Source of the DNA: Enterobacter cloacae
GTDB lineage: Bacteria; Pseudomonadota; Gammaproteobacteria; Enterobacterales; Enterobacteriaceae
Direction: 5' to 3'
DNA length: 64,000 bases
Assembly: GCF_011078175.1 (NCBI RefSeq)
Contig: NZ_JAALCJ010000002.1
Location: 579,165-643,164, forward strand
The notes under the pieces are model-generated. The model worked only from the letters and a program-made list of their open reading frames with translations, was not told the origin of the DNA and did no database searches. Numbering within the stretch: the stretch's first letter is position 1; each line of letters starts with the position of its first letter. This document shows positions 49,307 to 61,869 of the stretch, one piece after another. The position numbers were made by a program, and so were the translations under genes.

Positions 49307-50044
49307 CACCCACTCGCCTGGCATGATCTTTTGCCAGGTTTCGTTGCCCGTCAGCGGCTGCGTTGCAATGACGGTGACCACATCGTTTGGTGTGGTCTCC
49401 TTCTGAAAATCAATTTCCACATCCTGATCGAGCAACGTGGCCACGCCAAACGGCGCGCGGCGCGTGATCCAGAAAAGATTCGTGGAGCAAAACGCCATCA
49501 CGTAACGCCCGTCTGACAGCAGCATATTGAAGACGCCCTTCTCGCGTAGTTCTGACGCCAGCGACGCAATGTATTTAAAGACGGCGGCCATGTTGCCGGG
49601 CGTGCGGGGATAACGCTCCGTCAGCTTGTGGAGCAGCCAGCAGAACGCTTTCTCACTGTCCGTTTCGCCGACCGGACGGAAGTTGCCCGTTTCCAGGGAT
49701 TTATAACCCGTAAGCTGCCCATTATGCGCGTAGGTCCAGTTACGGCCCCACAGCTCGCGGGTAAAGGGATGGGTGTTTTCCAGCGCTACCTCCCCCCGGT
49801 TTGCCTGACGGATGTGCGCGATCACCGAACAGGATTTAATGGGATAATCCTGCACCAGTTTGGCAATGGGCGAGTTAAAGCTGGGCTGTGGGTCTTTGAA
49901 CGTGCGACAGCCTTTGCCTTCGTAAAAGGTAATGCCCCAGCCGTCTTTATGCGGCCCGGTTCCTCCACCGCGCTGAACCAGCCCGGTAAAACTAAAGCAG
50001 ATATCGGTTGGCACATTGGCGCTCATCCCGAGCAGTTCGCACAT
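49277..50044 (-). CDS. yafJ: Class II glutamine amidotransferase YafJ
   Basis: 255 residues beginning [17 protein letters not shown]; after Met removal Cys2 is the N-terminal nucleophile. Further family motifs are [30 protein letters not shown] and THAHNGQ-like [11 protein letters not shown]. The acceptor substrate is unknown. It lies between dpaA and gmhA as in E. coli. Confidence 0.93.
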   Translation of the reverse strand: MCELLGMSANVPTDICFSFTGLVQRGGGTGPHKDGWGITFYEGKGCRTFKDPQPSFNSPIAKLVQDYPIKSCSVIAHIRQANRGEVALENTHPFTRELWGRNWTYAHNGQLTGYKSLETGNFRPVGETDSEKAFCWLLHKLTERYPRTPGNMAAVFKYIASLASELREKGVFNMLLSDGRYVMAFCSTNLFWITRRAPFGVATLLDQDVEIDFQKETTPNDVVTVIATQPLTGNETWQKIMPGEWVLFCLGDRVI

Positions 50045-50092
50045 ACATCACCTCCACAACAGCGGGGAGCAGCGGAGCCCCCCAGCGAAGTC

Positions 50093-50671
50093 TTACTTAA
50101 CCATCTCTTTTTCGATCAGTTGGATCAGGATGTGGATCACTTTGATGTGAATTTCCTGAACGCGGTCCGCATAACCGAAGTGTGGAACACGGATTTCAAT
50201 GTCCGCCGTACCGTCCATCTTACCGCCATCTTTCCCGGTCAGGGTGATCACTTTCATGCCCTTCTCACGCGCGGCGGCAATCGCTTTGATCACGTTAGCG
50301 GAGTTACCGGAGGTCGAAATCCCCAGCAGCACGTCACCTTCACGGCCCACGGCTTCAACGTAGCGGGAAAAGATGTGGTCGTAACCGAAGTCGTTGCCCA
50401 CGCAGGAGATGTGGCTCACGTCGGAAATCGCAATCGCCGGATAGCCCGGACGGTTTTCGCGATAGCGTCCGGTAAGCTCTTCTGCGAAGTGCATGGCGTC
50501 GCAGTGGGAGCCGCCGTTACCGCACGAAAGCACTTTGCCACCGGCTTTGAAGCTGTCGGCCAGCAGGACCGCCGCGCGCTGAATAGCGTGAATATTGGCA
50601 TCATCTTTCAGAAAGTTCGCCAGCGTTTCCGCCGCTTCGTTCAGTTCGTTACGAATAAGATCCTGGTACAT
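50093..50671 (-). CDS. gmhA: Sedoheptulose 7-phosphate isomerase
   Basis: 192 residues, SIS-domain enzyme. [20 protein letters not shown] and [15 protein letters not shown] form the sugar-phosphate site. It makes D-glycero-D-manno-heptose 7-phosphate, the first step of the ADP-heptose pathway for the lipopolysaccharide inner core. Also called lpcA. Monocistronic, divergent from fadE. Confidence 0.97.
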   Translation of the reverse strand: MYQDLIRNELNEAAETLANFLKDDANIHAIQRAAVLLADSFKAGGKVLSCGNGGSHCDAMHFAEELTGRYRENRPGYPAIAISDVSHISCVGNDFGYDHIFSRYVEAVGREGDVLLGISTSGNSANVIKAIAAAREKGMKVITLTGKDGGKMDGTADIEIRVPHFGYADRVQEIHIKVIHILIQLIEKEMVK

Positions 50672-50872
50672 GAGGATAATCCTTCAGTATTGATGAAATA
50701 ACACAGTGGAGTGTACCGGATAGCGCTAAAAGCGAGAAGCTAAAGCCATGCGAATCGTCCGGCGTTTTTGATTTTTTGTGCCGGCTAAAACGCGAACAAT
50801 GTGAACCAGGTTGTAATTATTTTGTAAACACATTGCTAAAGGAAATGACATCAACTAAAACCATATCATCAC

Positions 50873-50889
50873 AAGTGGTCAGACCTCCT
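50873..50889. promoter_or_regulatory. FadR-like operator of fadE
   Basis: AAGTGGTCAGACCTCCT contains the FadR core TGGTCAGACC (50876-50885), 26 bases before the fadE start. It implies repression by FadR relieved by long-chain acyl-CoA. Confidence 0.7.
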
Positions 50890-50911
50890 ACAAGCAAGGG
50901 AGCTTTTCTTT

Positions 50912-53356
50912 ATGATGATTTTGAGCATTCTCGCAACCGTTGTGCTGCTCGGTGTGTTGTTTTATCACCGTGTCAGTTTATTACTGAGTAGCCTGATTCT
51001 TCTGGCCTGGACGGCTGCACTTGGCGTCGCTGGCCTGTGGAATATCTGGGTGCTTGTTCCCCTGGCCATCATTTTGCTGCCGTTCAACCTGACGCCGATG
51101 CGTAAGTCGATGATTTCCGCTCCGGTGTTCAAGGGATTCCGTAAAGTGATGCCGCCGATGTCGCGTACGGAGAAAGAAGCGATTGATGCCGGTACGACAT
51201 GGTGGGAAGGCGATCTGTTCCAGGGCAACCCGGACTGGAAAAAGCTGCACAATTATCCGCAGCCGCGCCTGACTGCCGAAGAACAGGCCTTTATTGATGG
51301 CCCGGTGGAAGAAGCGTGCCGCATGGCAAACGACTTTGCCATTACTCACGAAATGGCCGACCTGCCGCCTGAACTCTGGGCGTACCTGAAAGAGCATCGC
51401 TTCTTCGCGATGATCATTAAGAAAGAGTACGGCGGTCTGGAATTCTCCGCTTACGCTCAGGCTCGTGTGCTGCAAAAACTGGCGGGTGTCTCGGGGATCC
51501 TGGCGATCACCGTGGGTGTGCCAAACTCCTTAGGCCCTGGCGAGCTGTTACAGCATTACGGTACGGAAGAGCAGAAAGATCACTACCTGCCGCGTCTGGC
51601 GCGTGGTCAGGAAATCCCGTGCTTCGCGCTGACCAGCCCGGAAGCCGGTTCTGATGCCGGTGCTATTCCGGATACCGGCGTGGTCTGCATGGGCGAATGG
51701 CAGGGCCAGCAGGTGCTGGGCATGCGCCTGACCTGGAACAAACGCTATATCACCCTGGCGCCTATCGCCACGGTGCTGGGCCTGGCGTTCAAACTCTCTG
51801 ACCCGGAAAGACTGCTGGGCGGTGAAGAAGAGCTGGGCATTACCTGTGCGCTGATCCCAACCTCAACGCCGGGCGTGGAAATTGGTCGTCGTCACTTCCC
51901 GCTGAACGTGCCGTTCCAGAACGGTCCTACCCGCGGTCAGGATATCTTTGTCCCGATTGATTACATTATCGGTGGCCCGAAAATGGCCGGTCAGGGCTGG
52001 CGCATGCTGGTGGAATGTCTGTCGGTGGGCCGCGGTATTACCCTGCCGTCGAACTCAACCGGCGGTCTGAAGTCGGTGGCGATGGGGATTGGGGCTTATG
52101 CACATATCCGCCGCCAGTTCAAAATCTCCATCGGCAAGATGGAAGGTATCGAAGAGCCGCTGGCGCGTATTGCGGGCAATGCCTACGTGATGGACGCCGC
52201 AGCCTCGCTGATTACCTACGGCATTATGCTGGGCGAAAAACCCGCCGTGCTGTCGGCAATTGTGAAATACCACTGTACCCACCGTGCACAGCAGTCAATT
52301 ATTGATGCAATGGATATCGCAGGCGGTAAAGGGATCATGCTCGGTGAAGGCAACTTCCTGGCACGCGGCTATCAGGGTGCGCCGATTGCCATCACCGTGG
52401 AAGGGGCAAACATCCTGACCCGCAGCATGATGATCTTCGGCCAGGGGGCGATTCGCTGCCATCCGTACGTGCTGGAAGAGATGGCCGCCGCGCAGAATAA
52501 CGACGTGGATGCCTTCGATAAGCTGCTGTTCAAACATATTGGTCACGTGGGCAGTAACAAGGTGCGCAGCTTCTGGCTGGGCCTGACGCGTGGACTAACC
52601 AGCGCCACGCCAACCGGCGATGCGACCAAACGTTACTACCAGCATCTGAACCGTCTGAGCGCCAACCTGGCCCTGCTGTCTGACGTCTCTATGGCCGTCC
52701 TGGGCGGTAGCCTGAAGCGTCGCGAACGCATCTCCGCCCGTCTGGGTGATGTGCTGAGCCAGATCTTTCTGGCCTCTGCGGTGCTGAAACGCTACGACGA
52801 TGAAGGCCGTCAGGAAGCGGATCTGCCGCTGGTGCACTGGGGCGTGCAGGATGCAATGTATCAGGCCGAACAGGCGATTGACGATCTGCTGGCCAACTTC
52901 CCGAACCGCTTCGTCGCGGGTGCCCTGCGCGCGGTGATCTTCCCGACCGGTCGTCATCACCTGGCGCCGTCCGACAAGCTGGATCACAAAGTGGCAAAAA
53001 TTCTCCAGGTACCAAGCGCAACCCGCTCTCGTATTGGTCGGGGTCAATATCTGGCACCTACCCCGCATAACCCGGTAGGTTTGCTGGAAGAGGCGCTGCT
53101 TGACGTGATGGCCGCCGATCCGATTCACCAGAAGATTTGCAAACAGCTGGGCAAAAACCTGCCGTTTACACGGCTGGATGAGCTGGCAAAACAGGCGCTG
53201 GCGGGTGGCATCATCGACAACAGTGAAGCTGCAATTCTGGTGAAAGCCGAAGAGAGCCGTCTGCGCAGTATTAATGTGGATGATTTCGAACCTGAAGAGC
53301 TGGCGACACAGCCGGTAAAGCTGCCAGAGAAACATCGCAAACCTGAAGCGGCATAA
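50912..53356 (+). CDS. fadE: Acyl-CoA dehydrogenase FadE
   Basis: 814 residues, as in E. coli. Two N-terminal membrane helices (about 2-20 and 25-50) precede the acyl-CoA dehydrogenase fold ([50 protein letters not shown]) and the extended C-terminal domain typical of FadE. It carries out the first step of fatty-acid beta-oxidation with FAD. The FadR-like site upstream and the terminator at 53374 make it a single-gene unit. Confidence 0.98.
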   Translation: MMILSILATVVLLGVLFYHRVSLLLSSLILLAWTAALGVAGLWNIWVLVPLAIILLPFNLTPMRKSMISAPVFKGFRKVMPPMSRTEKEAIDAGTTWWEGDLFQGNPDWKKLHNYPQPRLTAEEQAFIDGPVEEACRMANDFAITHEMADLPPELWAYLKEHRFFAMIIKKEYGGLEFSAYAQARVLQKLAGVSGILAITVGVPNSLGPGELLQHYGTEEQKDHYLPRLARGQEIPCFALTSPEAGSDAGAIPDTGVVCMGEWQGQQVLGMRLTWNKRYITLAPIATVLGLAFKLSDPERLLGGEEELGITCALIPTSTPGVEIGRRHFPLNVPFQNGPTRGQDIFVPIDYIIGGPKMAGQGWRMLVECLSVGRGITLPSNSTGGLKSVAMGIGAYAHIRRQFKISIGKMEGIEEPLARIAGNAYVMDAAASLITYGIMLGEKPAVLSAIVKYHCTHRAQQSIIDAMDIAGGKGIMLGEGNFLARGYQGAPIAITVEGANILTRSMMIFGQGAIRCHPYVLEEMAAAQNNDVDAFDKLLFKHIGHVGSNKVRSFWLGLTRGLTSATPTGDATKRYYQHLNRLSANLALLSDVSMAVLGGSLKRRERISARLGDVLSQIFLASAVLKRYDDEGRQEADLPLVHWGVQDAMYQAEQAIDDLLANFPNRFVAGALRAVIFPTGRHHLAPSDKLDHKVAKILQVPSATRSRIGRGQYLAPTPHNPVGLLEEALLDVMAADPIHQKICKQLGKNLPFTRLDELAKQALAGGIIDNSEAAILVKAEESRLRSINVDDFEPEELATQPVKLPEKHRKPEAA

Positions 53357-53373
53357 GGCCTTTTGCTCCCACA

Positions 53374-53399
53374 AACCCCGCCCCGCGCGGGGTTTTTTA
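53374..53399 (+). terminator. Intrinsic terminator after fadE
   Basis: AACCCCGC (53374-53381) pairs with GCGGGGTT (53387-53394), followed by six T in total. Confidence 0.88.
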
Positions 53400-53463
53400 T
53401 TGCCACATTTTCTGGTAATGACGTGCTACAGTGTCAAAAAGTGTTTATTAAGGAGCCTGTATC

Positions 53464-54234
53464 GTGCCTGGTTTAAAGATTTCTGTTTTGCAGCAACCTT
53501 TAGTGTGGATGGACGGCCCCGCCAACCTTCGCCATTTTGATCGCCAGCTGGAAGAGATTACCGGACGTGATGTGATTGTCCTGCCGGAGATGTTCACCAC
53601 AGGTTTCGCGATGGAGGCAGCAAAACAGTCCATGCCGCAGGACGAGGTGGTGGCCTGGATGCACGCCAGGGCGCAGGAAACAAACGCGCTGATTGCCGGT
53701 AGCGTCGCACTCCAGACCGGGCGCGGACCGGTCAACCGCTTCCTGCTGGTCGAGCCGGAAGGAAAAGCCCATTTCTACGATAAGCGCCACCTGTTCCGCA
53801 TGGCGGATGAACATCAACATTATGAAGCCGGAAGCGAACGCGTGGTATTTGAATGGCGCGGATGGCGTATTCTGCCGCTGGTCTGCTATGACCTGCGCTT
53901 CCCGGTGTGGTCGCGCAACCGCAACGATTATGACCTGGCGTTGTACGTCGCCAACTGGCCCGCCCCACGCTCGCTGCACTGGCAGGCTTTACTGACCGCG
54001 CGCGCGATTGAAAATCAGGCTTATGTCGTTGGCTGTAACCGCGTGGGAACGGACGGCAACGGGCATCACTATCGCGGTGACAGCCGGGTGATCAGTCCGC
54101 AGGGTGAGATTATTGCCACCGCCGAGCCGCATCAGGCAACACGAATTGACGCTGAGATCTCGTTAACGGCCTTAAAAGAGTATCGGGAGAAGTTTCCGGC
54201 CTGGCAGGATGCAGACCCGTTTACAATCGGATAA
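53464..54234 (+). CDS. yafV: Omega-amidase YafV (nitrilase family)
   Basis: 256 residues from GTG 53464 with AAGGAG upstream. The nitrilase triad is present: Glu in VLPEMFTTGFAM, Lys in YDKRHLFRMADEH, Cys in LPLVCYDLRFPVW. Family members hydrolyse alpha-ketoglutaramate and alpha-ketosuccinamate in methionine-salvage and glutamine-transamination clean-up. Monocistronic between fadE and the tRNA-Asp gene. Confidence 0.95.
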   Translation: MPGLKISVLQQPLVWMDGPANLRHFDRQLEEITGRDVIVLPEMFTTGFAMEAAKQSMPQDEVVAWMHARAQETNALIAGSVALQTGRGPVNRFLLVEPEGKAHFYDKRHLFRMADEHQHYEAGSERVVFEWRGWRILPLVCYDLRFPVWSRNRNDYDLALYVANWPAPRSLHWQALLTARAIENQAYVVGCNRVGTDGNGHHYRGDSRVISPQGEIIATAEPHQATRIDAEISLTALKEYREKFPAWQDADPFTIG

Positions 54235-54295
54235 ACACAACCCGCGGTGTTACCCTGACTTATCTTCTGGCGTAACATCGGGAAAAAGCAGAAAT

Positions 54296-54329
54296 GAAAA
54301 AAGGCCCACGTTATAAATAACGCGGGCCT
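54296..54329 (-). terminator. Terminator of the tRNA-Asp gene aspV
   Basis: AGGCCC, one mismatch, CGTTAT pairs with ATAACG, GGGCCT (54302-54329); on the minus strand the stem is followed by six T. Confidence 0.88.
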
Positions 54330-54335
54330 GAATAG

Positions 54336-54412
54336 TGGCGGAACGGACGGGACTCGAACCCGCGACCCCCTGCGTGACAGGCAGGTATTCTAACCGACTG
54401 AACTACCGCTCC
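54336..54412 (-). tRNA. aspV: tRNA-Asp (anticodon GUC)
   Basis: 77 bases with encoded CCA. The minus strand reads GGAGCGGTAGTTCAGTCGGT at the 5' end and has CCTGCCTGTCACGCAGG as anticodon arm (GTC) and the T-arm GGGTTCGAGTCCC. It is identical to the copy at 63770-63846. Its place between yafV and dnaQ matches aspV of E. coli. Confidence 0.97.
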
Positions 54413-54544
54413 ACTGTTCCCGTTTGGGGAACGAGGCGAATATTACGGTTTGCCTCTGAACTCGTCAACGCTTTTTCTCAGGTTTTGAATCGTTTGCTGC
54501 AAAATTCACCCAAACGGTGATTTAACAAACGTTTCAGCACATTT

Positions 54545-55276
54545 TCAGGTGCGCCACAGACAGCTCCCGCCCTTCTTTTGTACTAAATCGAGACGAGATT
54601 CATGGTTCATCAGTTCTTCATCACTGGCTAAAACAACCCGCAGGCGATTCGCCTGACGCACAATGCGCTGAATCCCTCCTTCATCACGCGTCTGCTGGGA
54701 TTCATTTTCCATACTGAATTTCATCGACGTTTGCCCGCCGGTCATGGTCAGGTAGACATCGGCCAGGATCTGGGCATCAAGCAATGCGCCGTGCAGCGTT
54801 CGTTTGGTGTTGTCTATCTCATAGCGTGAGCACAGGGCATCAAGGCTGTTACGCTTGCCGGGGAACATCTTCCTTGCCAGCGCCAGGCTATCCGTGACCT
54901 TACAGAACGTATTCGTCTTTGGAATATCGCGATTAAGCTTGCTGAACTCATAGTCCATAAAGCCGATATCGAACGACGCATTATGAATGACCAGTTCCGC
55001 CCCCCTGATGTAGTCGAGAAATTCATCTGCGACGTCGGCAAAGGTGGGCTTATCCAGCAAAAACTCATCGGCGATGCCGTGAACGCCGAACGCTTCCGGG
55101 TCCACCAGCCGATCGGGTTTGAGGTAAACGTGGAAGTTGTTGCCCGTAAGACGACGGTTCACCACTTCAACGGCACCAATCTCAATGATTTTGTGCCCTT
55201 CGTAGTGGGCGCCAATCTGGTTCATACCGGTGGTTTCGGTATCGAGAACAATCTGGCGAGTAATTGCAGTGCTCAT
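54545..55276 (-). CDS. dnaQ: DNA polymerase III epsilon subunit (proofreading exonuclease)
   Basis: 243 residues from ATG 55276 ([20 protein letters not shown]). DEDDh exonuclease motifs: [10 protein letters not shown] (D12, E14), [14 protein letters not shown] (D103) and [15 protein letters not shown] (H162, D167). The C-terminal part ([16 protein letters not shown]) binds the alpha subunit. It provides 3'-5' proofreading. Divergent from and partly overlapping the leader of rnhA, as in E. coli. Confidence 0.97.
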   Translation of the reverse strand: MSTAITRQIVLDTETTGMNQIGAHYEGHKIIEIGAVEVVNRRLTGNNFHVYLKPDRLVDPEAFGVHGIADEFLLDKPTFADVADEFLDYIRGAELVIHNASFDIGFMDYEFSKLNRDIPKTNTFCKVTDSLALARKMFPGKRNSLDALCSRYEIDNTKRTLHGALLDAQILADVYLTMTGGQTSMKFSMENESQQTRDEGGIQRIVRQANRLRVVLASDEELMNHESRLDLVQKKGGSCLWRT

Positions 55277-55340
55277 AGCGGTCATTTATGTCAGACTTAT
55301 CGTTTTACTGAACGTTTCAAATACAGGAAGTCTACCAGAG

Positions 55341-55808
55341 ATGCGTAAACAGGTAGAAATTTTCACCGATGGATCTTGTCTCGGTAACCCAGGGCCCGGC
55401 GGCTATGGCGCCATTATGCGTTATCGTGAGCATGAAAAAACCTTTAGTGAAGGCTATTTTCTCACCACCAACAACCGCATGGAGCTGATGGCGGCCATCG
55501 TGGCGCTGGAAGCGTTAAAAGAACATTGTGACGTGGTGCTGAGTACCGACAGCCAGTATGTCCGCCAGGGCATAACCCAGTGGATCCACAACTGGAAAAA
55601 ACGCGGCTGGAAAACGGCAGAGAAAAAGCCGGTCAAGAATGTCGACCTCTGGAAGCGTCTTGATGCCGCCCTGGGTCAGCACGAAATCAAATGGGAGTGG
55701 GTAAAGGGGCACGCCGGTCACCCTGAAAACGAACGCTGTGACGAGCTGGCTCGCGCGGCGGCCTCCAACCCGACTCATGAAGACGCAGGTTATCAGCCTG
55801 AATCCTGA
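55341..55808 (+). CDS. rnhA: Ribonuclease HI
   Basis: 155 residues from ATG 55341 ([20 protein letters not shown]). Catalytic acids D10 (FTDGSCLG), E48 ([10 protein letters not shown]), D70 (LSTDSQYV) and D134 ([11 protein letters not shown]) are present. It cuts RNA in RNA-DNA hybrids. Convergent with yafS; the two stop codons are adjacent. Confidence 0.97.
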   Translation: MRKQVEIFTDGSCLGNPGPGGYGAIMRYREHEKTFSEGYFLTTNNRMELMAAIVALEALKEHCDVVLSTDSQYVRQGITQWIHNWKKRGWKTAEKKPVKNVDLWKRLDAALGQHEIKWEWVKGHAGHPENERCDELARAAASNPTHEDAGYQPES

Positions 55809-56525
55809 TCACGGTTTATTATACTGCCGCGTGGCCCCAACGGTCTGGCGGATCCGCGTTTTTGATTTGCTCTGCTTCATTGGGTTGAGCGTAAGGGGGA
55901 TCGTCCTCTTACGCGCGACAATAAATTGCATACAGCCCAGCGCAGGTAAATGGGTGCTTAATAAGACTCCGCCTTTACGCGTCCAGGGGATAACCTGAAA
56001 TCCCCCGTAGCTCAGCACTTCGAAATTTAACAATGAAAGCCAGTCCAGCTGGCGCATCAGGGTAAACATGCGGCTGTTATACGGCGGCGTGCGACGCAAC
56101 ACGGGGGTCAGTTTACGTAGACCCATCAGGCTCAGCGGATTAAAGCCGCTCAGGACCAGCCAGCCGTCGTCAATCAAAACGCGGTCCGCTTCCCGCAGGA
56201 GACGATGGGGATCGCTGCACCAGGGCAGCGTGTGGGCGAGCAGACAGGCATCAATGGATTTTTCCGCAAACGGCAAATGCAGCGGATCTGCTTTCACCTG
56301 AACCGGGGCCCCCTTAAGTGATACGTTAACCTGATGCGAGATAGCGCAGCTTTCGGTATTGATTTCTGCGCTCAGATTGCCAATCTTAAGCAGGTGAAAA
56401 CCATACATTTTCGCGAGCCAGGGTTTAAGCTGAAGTTCTAAGGCCTCGCGATAATATTCACCCCAGGGCAACTCTGCCCAACGTTCCGGTGGTGCGACAG
56501 TCTGAGGTATCCTTGCCGGTTTCAT
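55809..56525 (-). CDS. yafS: SAM-dependent methyltransferase-like protein YafS
   Basis: 238 residues from ATG 56525, matching the E. coli start MKPARIPQ. Methyltransferase_11-type core: DPLHLPFAEKSIDACLLAHT and LREADRVLIDDGWLVLSGFN. The glycine-rich motif I is poorly conserved, as in E. coli YafS, so activity is unproven. It is divergent from gloB across 32 bases. Confidence 0.9.
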   Translation of the reverse strand: MKPARIPQTVAPPERWAELPWGEYYREALELQLKPWLAKMYGFHLLKIGNLSAEINTESCAISHQVNVSLKGAPVQVKADPLHLPFAEKSIDACLLAHTLPWCSDPHRLLREADRVLIDDGWLVLSGFNPLSLMGLRKLTPVLRRTPPYNSRMFTLMRQLDWLSLLNFEVLSYGGFQVIPWTRKGGVLLSTHLPALGCMQFIVARKRTIPLTLNPMKQSKSKTRIRQTVGATRQYNKP

Positions 56526-56557
56526 CAAAACACCCGCCACGCTATAAGAGGTAATGC

Positions 56558-57316
56558 ATGAATCTTATCAGTATTTCCGCCTTTCAGGACAATTACATCT
56601 GGGTTTTAGTCGACAACGATCGCAGATGCATCATTGTTGATCCAGGCGAATCCGCACCGATCCTGCGCGCAATAAAAGAAAACGACTGGCAACCTGAAGC
56701 GATTCTCCTTACCCATCATCATGACGATCATGTCGGTGGAGTTCCCGCTCTCCTGGCGCGCTATCCCCATCTTCCCGTCTACGGACCGGCAGAGACACAA
56801 AATAAGGGTACGACGCAAGTTGTCGAAGAAGGCGAAAGTATCCTCATCCTCGGGTGGGAGTTTTCCGTATTTGCTACGCCAGGTCACACTTCCGGTCATC
56901 TCTGTTTCTACAGCAAACCTTATCTGTTTTGTGGCGATACGCTGTTTTCCGGCGGCTGTGGAAGGCTATTTGAAGGTACGCCCGAACAAATGTATCAATC
57001 TTTACAAAAAATTAATGCACTGCCAGCCGACACCATCATTTGTTGCGCACATGAGTATACATTAGGGAATATGAAGTTTGCTGCGAGCGTCCTGCCAGAG
57101 GATCGAGCGATTCAGGATTATTACCACAAAGTGAAGGAGTTACGTGCAAAAAACCAAAAAACACTCCCCGTAATTCTGAAAAATGAGCGCCAAATAAATT
57201 TATTTTTAAGAACTAATGACACTGATTTAATTAATAAAATTAACCAAGAAACAAATTTGTTACAACCAGAAGCGCGATTTGCATGGTTAAGGTCAAAGAA
57301 AGATAACTTCAGATAA
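56558..57316 (+). CDS. gloB: Hydroxyacylglutathione hydrolase (glyoxalase II)
   Basis: 252 residues, metallo-beta-lactamase fold. Metal ligands lie in [13 protein letters not shown] (about 52-64), [12 protein letters not shown] (H110), [13 protein letters not shown] (D127) and [13 protein letters not shown] (H165). It splits S-lactoylglutathione to lactate and glutathione in methylglyoxal detoxification. The 3' third of the gene (57130 on) is noticeably AT-rich. Confidence 0.96.
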   Translation: MNLISISAFQDNYIWVLVDNDRRCIIVDPGESAPILRAIKENDWQPEAILLTHHHDDHVGGVPALLARYPHLPVYGPAETQNKGTTQVVEEGESILILGWEFSVFATPGHTSGHLCFYSKPYLFCGDTLFSGGCGRLFEGTPEQMYQSLQKINALPADTIICCAHEYTLGNMKFAASVLPEDRAIQDYYHKVKELRAKNQKTLPVILKNERQINLFLRTNDTDLINKINQETNLLQPEARFAWLRSKKDNFR

Positions 57317-57384
57317 TTGCGGGTTGCCTTTTCAAAATTTCGCCGTTATCATCGCTCGTCTTTTAAGCAACTATTGACACACAC

Positions 57385-58749
57385 ATGAAGGCAAAAGCGA
57401 TATTACTCGCCTCTGTCCTGCTTGTAGGTTGCCAGTCACAAAACGGCAGCAACGTACAGCAGCACGCACAGAGCCTTTCTGCGGCTGGTCAAGGGGAAGC
57501 AGGGAAGTTTACGAGTCAGGCGCGTTGGTTGGACGATGGGACATCCTTCGCGCAGGAACAAGACTTGTGGGCCTCTATTGGCGACGAGCTAAAGATGGGA
57601 ATTCCGGAAAACAGCCGGATTCGCGAACAGAAACAGAAGTATTTGAGAAATAAGAGCTATCTCCACGATGTAACATTACGGGCAGAGCCGTATATGTACT
57701 GGATAGCCGGGCAAGTTAAGAAACGTAACATGCCTATGGAACTGGTACTACTACCCATAGTGGAGAGCGCTTTTGACCCGCACGCGACGTCTGGCGCCAA
57801 TGCAGCAGGCATCTGGCAGATCATTCCGAGCACAGGGCGAAATTATGGTTTAAAGCAGACCCGCAACTACGATGCGCGTCGTGACGTTGTCGCTTCAACG
57901 ACAGCCGCTCTCGACATGATGCAACGTCTGAACAAGATGTTTGACGGCGACTGGTTATTGACTGTCGCGGCGTATAACAGTGGTGAAGGTCGTGTACTGA
58001 AGGCAATGAAAGCGAATAAAGCGCGTGGTAAATCCACAGACTTCTGGTCGCTCTCACTGCCACAGGAAACAAAGATTTACGTACCGAAAATGCTGGCTCT
58101 GAGTGACATTCTCAAGAACAGTAAACGTTACGGTGTACAACTGCCAACACCAGACGAAAGTCGTGCACTGGCGCGTGTCCGCCTCAGCAGCCCGGTTGAT
58201 ATTCAACAGGTTGCCGATATGACGGGTATGTCGGTAAGTAAGCTTAAAACCTTTAATGCAGGTGTTAAAGGCTCCACGCTGGGTGCAAGTGGCCCACGTT
58301 ATGTAATGATTCCGCAGAAACACGCGGAACAGTTACGAGAGTCTTTAGCTTCGGGTGAAATTGCAGCCGTTCAGTCCACGCTGATCGCTGATACGTCGCC
58401 TGTAAGCAGCCGCAGCTATAAGGTGCGTTCAGGCGATACGCTTTCAGGAATTGCTTCACGCCTTGGCGTGAATACGAAAGATCTCCAGCAGTGGAATAAT
58501 CTGCGCGGGTCCGGTCTGAAAGTGGGTCAAACGCTGACCGTTGGTGCAGGTAGCAGCGCACAGCGTCTCGCTAAAAACAGCGATAGCATTACCTATCGCG
58601 TACGTAAAGGCGACTCGCTGTCCAGTATTGCTAAGCGTCACGGCGTAAACATCAAAGATGTGATGCGCTGGAACAATGATACTGACAATCTGCAACCTGG
58701 CGACCAGCTGACGTTGTTTGTGAAAAACAGCGCTACGCCAGATTCCTGA
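57385..58749 (+). CDS. mltD: Membrane-bound lytic transglycosylase D
   Basis: 454 residues. Lipoprotein signal MKAKAILLASVLLVGCQSQ (lipobox LVGC, Cys16). The SLT domain (about 100-240) has catalytic Glu in LLPIVESAFDPHATSGANAA and then AGIWQIIPSTGRNYGL. Two LysM repeats near the C-terminus (about 345-388, 402-445) bind peptidoglycan: SYKVRSGDTLSGIASRLGVN and TYRVRKGDSLSSIAKRHGVN. It cleaves glycan strands to 1,6-anhydro products. Followed by a strong terminator. Confidence 0.96.
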   Translation: MKAKAILLASVLLVGCQSQNGSNVQQHAQSLSAAGQGEAGKFTSQARWLDDGTSFAQEQDLWASIGDELKMGIPENSRIREQKQKYLRNKSYLHDVTLRAEPYMYWIAGQVKKRNMPMELVLLPIVESAFDPHATSGANAAGIWQIIPSTGRNYGLKQTRNYDARRDVVASTTAALDMMQRLNKMFDGDWLLTVAAYNSGEGRVLKAMKANKARGKSTDFWSLSLPQETKIYVPKMLALSDILKNSKRYGVQLPTPDESRALARVRLSSPVDIQQVADMTGMSVSKLKTFNAGVKGSTLGASGPRYVMIPQKHAEQLRESLASGEIAAVQSTLIADTSPVSSRSYKVRSGDTLSGIASRLGVNTKDLQQWNNLRGSGLKVGQTLTVGAGSSAQRLAKNSDSITYRVRKGDSLSSIAKRHGVNIKDVMRWNNDTDNLQPGDQLTLFVKNSATPDS

Positions 58750-58766
58750 TAGTACGATCGCTTGTA

Positions 58767-58799
58767 AAAAAGGCACCGATTCCCCTCGGTGCCTTTTTT
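58767..58799 (+). terminator. Bidirectional intrinsic terminator between mltD and yafE
   Basis: AGGCACCGA (58771-58779) pairs with TCGGTGCCT (58786-58794), flanked by six A on one side and six T on the other, so it can serve both convergent genes. Confidence 0.92.
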
Positions 58800-58801
58800 G
58801 T

Positions 58802-59575
58802 TTATCCCGCTTTTTGCGCTTCAGCCATAATGGTGTCGCTGGTAAACGAACCATCGTCATGCAGTTCAAAGTACGCCTTCACGTCAGCAGAGGCACTCTC
58901 CTGATACAATCGGATCGCCTGAGTCAATGCCTCCGGTGTGCGCATCCGCGCAATCCATGACGTGAACTCCAGCGGCAAACGGTCGGTTATTAATGAGCGT
59001 GAAATCAAGCCAGCTTCGGTGATAAACGTAAGCCACTCACCACTGGAGTAATTTTGCACGTGCGAGGTATCACGGAGCGCTTCAACCGTCTGGAGCCAGA
59101 TATTCCGTACCGGATGTCCGGGAGACATCACGTCCATGATGATGAAGGTTCCGCCCGGTTTGAGCACCCGTTTCACTTCACGTAATGCCTGCCCTACATC
59201 ATGCCAGTGGTGTGCAGAGTAACGGCTAATCACAACATCAAACGACGCATCCTCAAAGGGTAAAGATTCAGCGTAACCCTGGCGCGTAGTGATGTTATTC
59301 AACCCTTTCGCTTTCGCCGCCTCTGCAACCACATCCAGCATCTGGCTCGATAAATCATACGCCGTCACCTGGGCAACCTGCTGTGCAGCGGTAAAACTGG
59401 CGTGCCCCGCCCCGCAGCCTAAGTCCAGCACGTGCGCGTCAGGGAACGCGGCGAGCCGTTCGCCGAGACGCACCAGGTCGCGGCCAGAGGCGTGCACGGC
59501 GCTGCTCAGATACGCGCTAGCCTGAGAGCCAAACTGTTTTTCGACGTTGTCATGATGGGAGTGTGTTGTTGTCAT
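58802..59575 (-). CDS. yafE: SAM-dependent methyltransferase YafE
   Basis: 257 residues. Motif I VLDLGCGAGHASFTAAQQ (about 50-67), then VTAYDLSSQMLDVV and LPFEDASFDVVISRYSAHHW. UbiE/COQ5-like class I fold; the substrate is not known. Its start lies about 75 bases from the end of yafD upstream in the same direction, and the two may be cotranscribed. Confidence 0.92.
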   Translation of the reverse strand: MTTTHSHHDNVEKQFGSQASAYLSSAVHASGRDLVRLGERLAAFPDAHVLDLGCGAGHASFTAAQQVAQVTAYDLSSQMLDVVAEAAKAKGLNNITTRQGYAESLPFEDASFDVVISRYSAHHWHDVGQALREVKRVLKPGGTFIIMDVMSPGHPVRNIWLQTVEALRDTSHVQNYSSGEWLTFITEAGLISRSLITDRLPLEFTSWIARMRTPEALTQAIRLYQESASADVKAYFELHDDGSFTSDTIMAEAQKAG

Positions 59576-59652
59576 GTTGCTGTCCTTTTATGGGTTAAAA
59601 AACAAAGGGCAGCACCCGCACAGGCCTGCCCCACGGCAGACCTGACGCACCA

Positions 59653-61766
<2,114 letters not shown>

Positions 61767-61869
61767 AAATACTCCGTCTCTTCAGGATTAAGATGACAGG
61801 CAGTATGCGCCAGTGTTTAAATAACAAAAATGGTTAGAATCTCAATAGAATTTTGCGGATGATGCAATA

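Noticed and set aside
49628..50701. 357-codon plus-strand frame over yafJ and gmhA
   Set aside because: It is the antisense shadow of two well-identified genes in GC-rich DNA and has no family resemblance.
52595..53374. 259-codon minus-strand frame over the end of fadE
   Set aside because: Antisense shadow of fadE; codon pattern follows the opposite strand.
57130..57316. AT-rich end of gloB as a sign of truncation or insertion
   Set aside because: The protein has normal length and its C-terminal region fits the family; only base composition differs.
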